Of a DNA stretch of 64,000 nt, positions 1-6,464 are shown piece after piece. The stretch lies in assembly GCF_030657435.1 (NCBI RefSeq), contig NZ_JAUTWS010000034.1, positions 1-64,000 of the forward strand, in the 5' to 3' direction. Made by a program: the position numbers and the translations under genes. The notes under the pieces were generated by a model. That model saw nothing but the letters and a program-made list of their open reading frames with translations. It did not search any database and was not told the DNA's origin. The DNA comes from Paracraurococcus lichenis. Its GTDB lineage: Bacteria > Pseudomonadota > Alphaproteobacteria > Acetobacterales > Acetobacteraceae. The first letter of the stretch is position 1; the number at the start of each line of letters is the position of its first letter.

Positions 1-21
1 TCGGGCTTCCCGCGCGAAAGA

Positions 22-100
22 GGGTGAGTGGGCCGGAGGAGTTGCACCTCCGGCCCCTCCCAGAACCGGACGTGAACCTCTCAGCTCATCGCGCAGTGAC
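22..100 (-). mobile_element. 3' end of a group II intron (domains V-VI), remnant
   Basis: Read on the minus strand, positions 66-100 carry a domain V-like segment ending in the typical CACGTCCGGTTCT 3' strand with the GAGAGGTT centre. It is followed by a perfect 10-bp hairpin (30-39 paired with 47-56) that fits domain VI. The 5' strand of domain V is imperfect (GCGCGATGAGC instead of the usual GAGCCGGATGAGC), so the element looks degenerate. No reverse transcriptase (intron-encoded protein) is visible in the 300 bases where it should lie. Only the 3' end is therefore left, with the flanking exon beyond the left edge of the window. Confidence 0.5.
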
Positions 101-331
101 TCCGGCGCCTTCGTTGGTGCAGCGTCCTGGACGGTGCGCGCGTGGTGCCAAGCGCTATTGGCTGGAACAGCTCCGTCCACCCGGTCGACGATGTCGCTTT
201 CAGCTGCTCACCGGGCCCTGATGCCAAGCGCGAAATCCGGGCGCGTACCTTCCTGCTGCGGGTTGGGCGCCTCCACACTCTCCTCGACTCACATCGCGAA
301 TCACGTCCGGGTCAGAAGATTTGGAAATCGT

Positions 332-360
332 TATAATGAGATTGAATCACAGAAAGTGAT
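332..360 (+). promoter_or_regulatory. candidate promoter -10 box and operator for the pel-type operon
   Basis: TATAAT at 332-337 matches the -10 consensus exactly, inside the only AT-rich stretch before the first pel-type gene. It is followed at 346-360 by the perfect inverted repeat ATCAC-N5-GTGAT, placed where a repressor would block the start of transcription. No good -35 box is visible; GTCAGA at 311-316 has the right spacing but a poor match. Function is inferred from position. Confidence 0.4.
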
Positions 361-401
361 GTGCAACGAACTGGTTAACGGTGTCCTAACTCGAGGCCAG
401 C

Positions 402-3400
402 ATGAGCGTCGTCGTCAACGGTCAGAACGAACTTGGCGAGTGGACCGCTTCGACCCGCCTCGACTACCTGGGCGCAAGCCCAAGCGGCTACGCCCTCTAC
501 GGCATTGTCGACCATACCAGCGACGGCGCCTCCTTCGTGTTCTGCCTGCAGAGCGCCACCGCCATCGGCGCCAACACCACTCTCTGGCTGAACACCGACG
601 CCAACGCCGCCACCGGCTACTCCATCTTCACCGGCCTCAACGCTGGCGCCGACTACAACATCGATTTTGTGGCCGACGCCAATGGCAAGGTCGCGCCCTA
701 CCTCTACACCGGTGCCGCAGCCCAAAATTATGTCGCTGCCATCGGAGAGTATGCCTTCTCGAGCGATAGCAAGACGGTCGAGTTCCGCGTTCCCCTCACC
801 GCCCTCGGCCTGACGACGGCTCCTGCGAAGACGCAAGTCTATGCCGACGTCAACGACGCCGTCTTCCTGCCCGGCGACTACGCCAGCATGCCGCCGCTCA
901 CCCTGCTCGACCAGGCCACCCTGCCGGCGCCCGCCACCACCGGCCTGCGGGTCGGCATCGTCTACTCCGAGACCAGCGCCGAAAAATTCTTCGACAAGAC
1001 CGCCTATGCCGACCTGTTCATGGCCGCGCAGAACCAGGTGGCCATGGCCGGCGTGCCCTTTGACATCCTTACCGAGAGCGACCTCACCGACCTCAGCAAA
1101 CTGGCCAGCTACAAGACCCTGATCTTCCCCTCCTTCGCCAACGTGCCCCTGGCCAAGGCCGCGGCGATCCAGCAGACCCTCGAGACCGCGACCCAGACCT
1201 ACGGCGTCGGCATCATCACCGCCGGCAACTTCATGACCAACGACGAGACCGGCGCAGCGCTGCCCGGCAACTCGTATGCCAGCATGCAGATGCTGCTTGG
1301 CCTCGGCCGCGAAGGCGGCGCCAACGCCGTCGCAGTTCATGTCGCCGCCGCGCAGGATGTCAGCAATCCGATCATGGCCGGCTACACGGCCGGCGAGACC
1401 ATCCGCGACTACGCCTCGATCGGCACCCAGTGGTTCACCAGCCTGACCTCGAACAGCACGGTCCTCGCCACCCAGACCGTGGCCGGCGCCACGCACGAAG
1501 CGGTCATCGCCACCACCACGGGCGGCCGCAACGTGCACTTCGCCACCGAAGGCATGCTCGCCGACAACAACATGCTGGCGCATGCCGTCGACTGGTCGGC
1601 TCAGCCTCTCACCGGCCCCACCCTGAAGCTGGAGATGAGCCGCCAGTCGGCCATCGTTGCCTCGCGCAGCGATGTGGACGAGGCGATGCAGCTCGACGAG
1701 GTCAAGCCGGCCAGCGGTCCAGGCATCTATGACAAGATGCTGCCCATCCTGCAGCAGTGGAAGACCGACTACAACTTTGTCGGCTCCTACTACATCGATA
1801 TCGGCAACAACACCAACGGCACCGGCACGAACTGGACCGTCTCCAAGCCCTACTACCAGCAGCTGCTGGCCATGGGCAACGAGATCGGCTCGCACTCCAT
1901 CACCCACCCCGAGGACACCAACCTCCTCACCCCCGCCCAGCTGCAGGCCGAGTTCCAGACCTCCAAAGCTGCCATCCAGGATAACCTCGGCATCACCGTC
2001 CTCGGCGCCGCCATCCCGGGCAATCCGGAAAAGATCGCGGTGTCCGAGCAGGTGATGCAGTACTATTCCTATCTCACCGGCGGCAACACGGCCGTGGGGG
2101 CCGGCTATCCCGGCGCTTTCGGCTACATGACGCCGAGTGACACTAGCAGTGTCTACATCGCGCCGAACATCTCCTCCGACTTCACCCTGGTCGGCTTCCA
2201 GAAGATGACCGCCGACCAGGCCAGCGCCGCCTGGCAGGCCGAGTGGAAGGCGGCGGTCTCGCATGCCGAGCTGCCCGTCGTCGTCTGGCCCTGGCACGAC
2301 TACGGGCTGACCAACTTCCTGAATGACCCGACGCAGATCTACAACGACAAGATGTACACGGACCTGATCAAGACCGCCTACGACGCGGGATCGGAGTTCG
2401 TGACGCTGGCCGACCTCGCGCAGCGCATCGCCACCTTCGATAAGGCGTCGCTGAGCTACTCCATGGTCGACGCCGACACCATGAGCGTCACCGTCGGCAG
2501 CACCGCCGCCAGTACGGCGCTCGGCACCTTCGCCCTCGACCTCGAGGGTGGCAGCAAGATCAAGTCGGTCAGCGGCTGGTACGCCTACAACGCCGACAGC
2601 ATCTTCCTGCCAACCGCCGGCGGTACCTTCACCGTCGACCTCGGCGCCACGCAGGATGACGTCACCCACATCACCGCCCTGCCCATGCGGGCGCAGCTGG
2701 TCTCGCTCACCGGCAATGGCCGCGACCTCGACTTCTCGGTGATGGGTGAGGGTCTGGTCACCATCGATCTCGCCGCGTCGGGCAGCCAGGCCGTCACCGT
2801 CACCGGCGCCACCGTCCAGAGCCTTGCCGGCGAGATCCTCACCCTGAACCTCGGTGCCATCGGTCAGCACACTGTCTCGGTCCGGCTGCCCAACCCGCCC
2901 TCGCCGGCCGAGAAGGTCGTGGCGCTCAGCCTATCGGCCGATAGCGGCGCCAGCAGCACCGATTTCATCACCAATGTCGCGGCGCAGACCGTCGGCGGCA
3001 CCCTGAGTGCCCCCCTTGCTGCCGGCGACGTGGTCCAGGTCTCGCTCGACAATGGCGCGCACTGGCAGGCGGCGACCAGCACGGCCGGTAGCACGAGTTT
3101 CACGCTCGCCGGCGTGACGCTGAGCGGCAGCGGCGCGCTCCAGGCCCGGGTCATGGGCTCGCTCGGCTCGGCCAGCGACGTGCTGCAGCAGCCCTATGTG
3201 CTTGATCAGGCGGCGCCCACCGAGACGGTCGCCATCGCTGCGATGACCAAGGACAGTGGCACGGCCGGCGACTTCCTGACCAACGACGGCAGCGCCGGTC
3301 GCACCATCACCGGCACCCTCTCGGCCGCCTTGTCGGCCGACGAGCGGCTGCAGGTCTCCTCCGATGGCGGTGCCACCTGGGTGGCTGCCACGGTCAGCGG

Positions 3401-4649
3401 CACCAGCTGGAGCGCGGCCGATGCCGGTACGCACACGGCGAACTGGACCATCCAGGGCCATGTCGTCGACCTCGCCGGCAATCTCGGCCCGCTCGCCAGC
3501 ACGCTCGTGACCTATGACAGCGTCGCCCCCACCGAGACGGTCGCCATCACCGGGATGACCAAGGACAGTGGCACGGCCGGCGATTTCGTGACCAACGACG
3601 GCAGCGCCGGTCGCACCATCACCGGCACGCTCTCGGCCGCCTTGTCGGCCGACGAGCGGCTGCAGGTCTCCTCCGATGGCGGTGCCACCTGGGTGGAGGC
3701 GACGGTCAACGGCACCAGCTGGAGCACGGTCGATGCCGGCGCACACACGGCGAACTGGACCATCCAGGGCCATGTCGTCGACCTCGCCGGCAATCTCGGT
3801 CCGCTCGCCAGCAAGCTCGTGACCTATGACAGCGCCATCCCTCCCGAAACCGTCCCCACCACCCCGCCGGCGCAAGGTCCAGTCGACAATGGAGGCGGCG
3901 GTGCCAATGAGCCCACCGTCACCCCGCCGGCGCAAGGTCCGGTCGACAATGGCGGCGGCGGTGCTAATGGGCCCACTTCGGCACCAGGTCTGCTCGTCAA
4001 CGGCGACGATGATGCCAACACGCTCACCGGGACGGCCGGCAATGACACCATAGCAGGATTCGGCGGCAACGACACGATTAACGGAGGTCCCGGTAACGAC
4101 CAGGTGGATGGCGGTGCCGGACTTGACACGCTCGTCATCAACGCCGCCCGGGCACTGAGCACGGCGGTCCACGGCACCGATGGCGCATGGACCGTGACCG
4201 GTCCGGACGGCATCGACGCGCTCACGGGCATCGAGCGGGTGCAGTTCAGCGACGGCACCTTGGCGCTCGATGTGGATGGGAATGCCGGCCAGGCCTATCG
4301 ACTTTATCTGGCTGCCTTCAATCGCACACCCGACATCGCCGGCTTGCAGTTCCAGACCAACGAGCTCGACACGCATCTCGCGCTTTGGCAGGTCGCCAGC
4401 AACTTCCTCGCTTCGCCTGAGTTCCAAAGCCTCTACGGCACTCTGGATGCCATGACGGACACGCAGTTCGTTACTTCGCTCTACAGCAATGTCCTGCATC
4501 GCGCGCCAGAGGCCGCCGGGCTGAGTTTCCACCTCGCCAACCTCGCCGCAGGCCTGAATCGCCATGATCTGCTGGTCCAGTTCTCCGAAAGCCCGGAAAA
4601 TCAGGCCAACGTGCTGCCCGCCATCAAGGATGGGGTCTGGCTGGGATGA
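402..4649 (+). CDS. RTX-type secreted protein with PelA-like polysaccharide deacetylase domain
   Basis: 1415 aa, no N-terminal signal peptide. The start is ATG at 402 with GAGG a few bases upstream. Domains in order: a beta-rich N-terminal domain (about 1-140, carbohydrate-binding in look); an alpha/beta domain (about 180-405) like the flavodoxin-like middle part of PelA; a NodB-type deacetylase (about 415-680) with metal ligands visible as D424-x-D426 and H498-x3-H502 and a late VVWPWHD motif; Ig-like modules, two of them near-identical (938-1145); two 20-residue Pro/Gly linkers; RTX nonapeptides (about 1200-1250, GGxGxD type); and a C-terminal DUF4214 domain (about 1290-1415). The order and the D/H spacing match the C-terminal half of PelA, which de-N-acetylates Pel in the periplasm. 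RTX repeats plus a missing signal suggest type I secretion to the outside instead. It is first in the pel-type operon. Deacetylase assignment is firm; extracellular action is inferred. Confidence 0.85.
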   Translation: MSVVVNGQNELGEWTASTRLDYLGASPSGYALYGIVDHTSDGASFVFCLQSATAIGANTTLWLNTDANAATGYSIFTGLNAGADYNIDFVADANGKVAPYLYTGAAAQNYVAAIGEYAFSSDSKTVEFRVPLTALGLTTAPAKTQVYADVNDAVFLPGDYASMPPLTLLDQATLPAPATTGLRVGIVYSETSAEKFFDKTAYADLFMAAQNQVAMAGVPFDILTESDLTDLSKLASYKTLIFPSFANVPLAKAAAIQQTLETATQTYGVGIITAGNFMTNDETGAALPGNSYASMQMLLGLGREGGANAVAVHVAAAQDVSNPIMAGYTAGETIRDYASIGTQWFTSLTSNSTVLATQTVAGATHEAVIATTTGGRNVHFATEGMLADNNMLAHAVDWSAQPLTGPTLKLEMSRQSAIVASRSDVDEAMQLDEVKPASGPGIYDKMLPILQQWKTDYNFVGSYYIDIGNNTNGTGTNWTVSKPYYQQLLAMGNEIGSHSITHPEDTNLLTPAQLQAEFQTSKAAIQDNLGITVLGAAIPGNPEKIAVSEQVMQYYSYLTGGNTAVGAGYPGAFGYMTPSDTSSVYIAPNISSDFTLVGFQKMTADQASAAWQAEWKAAVSHAELPVVVWPWHDYGLTNFLNDPTQIYNDKMYTDLIKTAYDAGSEFVTLADLAQRIATFDKASLSYSMVDADTMSVTVGSTAASTALGTFALDLEGGSKIKSVSGWYAYNADSIFLPTAGGTFTVDLGATQDDVTHITALPMRAQLVSLTGNGRDLDFSVMGEGLVTIDLAASGSQAVTVTGATVQSLAGEILTLNLGAIGQHTVSVRLPNPPSPAEKVVALSLSADSGASSTDFITNVAAQTVGGTLSAPLAAGDVVQVSLDNGAHWQAATSTAGSTSFTLAGVTLSGSGALQARVMGSLGSASDVLQQPYVLDQAAPTETVAIAAMTKDSGTAGDFLTNDGSAGRTITGTLSAALSADERLQVSSDGGATWVAATVSGTSWSAADAGTHTANWTIQGHVVDLAGNLGPLASTLVTYDSVAPTETVAITGMTKDSGTAGDFVTNDGSAGRTITGTLSAALSADERLQVSSDGGATWVEATVNGTSWSTVDAGAHTANWTIQGHVVDLAGNLGPLASKLVTYDSAIPPETVPTTPPAQGPVDNGGGGANEPTVTPPAQGPVDNGGGGANGPTSAPGLLVNGDDDANTLTGTAGNDTIAGFGGNDTINGGPGNDQVDGGAGLDTLVINAARALSTAVHGTDGAWTVTGPDGIDALTGIERVQFSDGTLALDVDGNAGQAYRLYLAAFNRTPDIAGLQFQTNELDTHLALWQVASNFLASPEFQSLYGTLDAMTDTQFVTSLYSNVLHRAPEAAGLSFHLANLAAGLNRHDLLVQFSESPENQANVLPAIKDGVWLG
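3213..3836 (+). repeat. two tandem 312-bp copies encoding Ig-like modules
   Basis: Unit 1 is 3213-3524 and unit 2 is 3525-3836, each 104 codons. They match almost base for base: both contain the stretch from ACCGAGACGGTCGCCATC to the GACCTCGCCGGCAATCTCGG region with only scattered changes. The near-identity at DNA level points to recent duplication or gene conversion, and copy number could vary between strains. Confidence 0.95.
3861..3980 (+). repeat. two tandem 60-bp copies encoding a Pro/Gly linker
   Basis: Copies at 3861-3920 and 3921-3980 start with ACCCCGCCGGCGCAAGGTCC and encode a Thr-Pro-Pro-Ala-Gln-Gly linker with a run of glycines. They join the Ig-like modules to the RTX repeats of the secreted deacetylase. 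Confidence 0.93.
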
Positions 4650-4712
4650 TGCCTCCCTGCCCGGTTCGGTGGCAGGAGCGCGGATCATCCCGAGAGCGGC
4701 CTTGGTAAAGAC

Positions 4713-4982
4713 ATGATGAACGGCAGTGATGGCAATGACATCTTCAGGATGCGGCTGGGAAGCGGTTACGCCGTGATCACCGATGTCGTCGCGGCGCTCG
4801 GTGCCTTGCACGCCATCCTGCCGCGTCCCGGCTTCGGTAGCAGCGGCGCGCGTGTCGTGGCGCCGGCCGAGCAGACCGGCACCGGCGCGCTCGTTACCCG
4901 CGACAACTCGCCCACCCTGCTGCGGCAGGGGGCTGCACAACCGGGCCGGGTGTTGGCGGGCGCAGTGTTGGACGGGCCGTAA
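4713..4982 (+). CDS. short ORF starting with an RTX-like motif; doubtful
   Basis: 89 aa. The first 20 residues (NGSDGNDIF and then GSGYAVITD) read like one RTX nonapeptide and the beta strand that usually follows; the rest resembles nothing I recognise. It sits 60 bases after the secreted deacetylase gene. It may be the leftover end of a second RTX gene or of an earlier, longer version of the upstream one. No convincing ribosome-binding site was seen. A chance ORF in GC-rich DNA cannot be excluded. Confidence 0.3.
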   Translation: MMNGSDGNDIFRMRLGSGYAVITDVVAALGALHAILPRPGFGSSGARVVAPAEQTGTGALVTRDNSPTLLRQGAAQPGRVLAGAVLDGP

Positions 4983-5092
4983 GGCGGGCGCGGCGGCCGG
5001 GTGCGGGCGGGGCGGTCGTGCCCCGGCCAAGCCCGGCGGATCCGTCGCCAATTGAGACTGAGGGCATAGGCAGCGACGCGAAAGACACACAC

Positions 5093-5338
5093 ATGGCACA
5101 TGGGACGGATCAGGCTGGGCAGCACGCAAGCCACGCGCGGTCTGTGGCGGTGGGCGAGACGAGCGAGACGCGGCTGACATCGGACCGGTCGGAAACCCGC
5201 AGGCCGGGCGATGCCGCCGCACAGGTCGTGCCGGTGCCGGCGCCTGCCGACGAGGCGTCCTGGTCGGCCCAGGTCCTGCGCTATCTCCGCACCCATCCGG
5301 CGCTGCCCGTCGCCGCATCGTCGGGGCGGCCCGCGTGA
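5093..5338 (+). CDS. hypothetical small protein; doubtful
   Basis: 81 codons from ATG 5093, not recognised. The C-terminal third (SWSAQVLRYLRTHPALPV) has protein-like amphipathic character and the composition is less arginine-rich than chance frames here. It lies in the 930-base interval between the secreted deacetylase and the GH114 gene, where nothing else is convincing. No pelC-like lipoprotein (lipobox cysteine) can be read in this interval in any frame. Confidence 0.3.
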   Translation: MAHGTDQAGQHASHARSVAVGETSETRLTSDRSETRRPGDAAAQVVPVPAPADEASWSAQVLRYLRTHPALPVAASSGRPA

Positions 5339-5579
5339 GGAACCGACGGCAGCGCCGGACAGCGCCGGTACGCGCCCGGCCGCGGCCCGGCATGGCCTTT
5401 GGCGGGCAGCACCCTGGCCAGGCCGTGGTGCGGTGGCGGGGCGCAGATCCGCACCTGGCCGGCCGCCATGGCCGACCCGCCCTCCGGTCCGGACTGCGAT
5501 CCGCGGTGACGCGTGCCGCACGGCGCGGCCATGGGCCGCTCGCCGCGTCTGTTCACCCCGCACCCGGGAGGCGGCTGGC

Positions 5580-6464
5580 ATGTCGGGCCTGAGGCAGCAT
5601 TGGCGCTTCCCTGTGCGCCCGCGACGCCCGCTGCTCGGCGGCCTGGCGGGCGCCCTCCTGGGGCAGGTCTCGCGGGCGCATCCGGCGCACGCCGTGACGG
5701 GCGACCCGCGCTTCCTGGTGTATTATGGGGGCGAGGCCCAGGACGCGATCCGGCAGTACGGACTCGCCGTGCTCGACCCCGCCATCAAGGCCAACCTGGC
5801 GCGCTGTCGGGGTCCGGACAGCCTCCTGCTCGGCTATCTGAGCCTCGGGGAGGTTCATGCCGGCCAGTCCTATGCGCCGGCACTGGCGCGCGCGGGCCTG
5901 CTCTTCGAGCCCAATCCGAACTGGCCCGATGCGCGCCTGCTGGACATGCGGTCGGCGCAGTGGCGCGAATGGGTCGTGGAGCGGCTGGTGCCCACCATCC
6001 TGGCACGCGGCTTCGACGGCCTGTTTTTTGACACGCTGGACAATGCCGAAGCCCTGGAGCAGCGCGATCCCGTCCGCTTTGGCGGCATGGTGGCGGGCGC
6101 CGCCGCGCTGGTCCGTGCCGTGCGGCAGCGCTTTGCCGGTGTCCCGCTCATGATCAACCGCGGCTATGCGGTGCTGCCGCAGATCGCCGGCCAGTTCGAT
6201 ATGCTGCTGGGCGAGTCCGTGTACAGCACCTTCGACGCCGGCGCGAAGGGCTACCGCCTGATGCCCGAGGCTGGGTACGCCTGGCAGGTCGAGCGCCTGC
6301 GGGCGGCGCGGGAGCGCGACCGGCGTCTGCGCGTGTTCTCGCTGGACTATTGGGACCCGCAGGACCGCGCTGGTCTCGCGCGCATCTATGCCGTGCAACG
6401 GGCCAACGGCTTCGTCCCCTACGTGGCCACGCCCGACCTCACCCGCATCGTTCCCGCGCCATGA
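5580..6464 (+). CDS. GH114-family endo-alpha-1,4-polygalactosaminidase-like protein (PelA hydrolase part)
   Basis: 294 aa. ATG 5580 is preceded by GGGAGG at good distance. An RPRRP-type N-terminus followed by a hydrophobic stretch and an AHA cleavage-like site at about residue 38 suggests export, possibly through Tat. The body is a TIM-barrel of the GH114 family: YYGG early, a GYLSLGE strand, a FDGLFFDTLDN strand and a late LLGESVY with an acidic residue, the places where this family has its catalytic acids. In Pseudomonas this domain is the N-terminal half of PelA and cuts GalNAc-rich Pel; here it is a stand-alone gene while the deacetylase half is encoded at 402-4649. The stop overlaps the next start (ATGA), so translation is probably coupled. 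Confidence 0.85.
   Translation: MSGLRQHWRFPVRPRRPLLGGLAGALLGQVSRAHPAHAVTGDPRFLVYYGGEAQDAIRQYGLAVLDPAIKANLARCRGPDSLLLGYLSLGEVHAGQSYAPALARAGLLFEPNPNWPDARLLDMRSAQWREWVVERLVPTILARGFDGLFFDTLDNAEALEQRDPVRFGGMVAGAAALVRAVRQRFAGVPLMINRGYAVLPQIAGQFDMLLGESVYSTFDAGAKGYRLMPEAGYAWQVERLRAARERDRRLRVFSLDYWDPQDRAGLARIYAVQRANGFVPYVATPDLTRIVPAP

Noticed and set aside
375..2870. 831-codon open frame on the minus strand opposite the secreted deacetylase
   Set aside because: Mirror of the plus-strand codons in high-GC DNA; no domain, Gly/Asp/Val-rich and opposite a gene with clear motifs.
3213..3980. Tandem repeats considered as a CRISPR array or transposon
   Set aside because: Units are adjacent, coding and in frame, with no spacers and no terminal inverted repeats.
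4650..5579. Search for a missing pelC in the gap
   Set aside because: No lipobox cysteine after a hydrophobic start in any frame.
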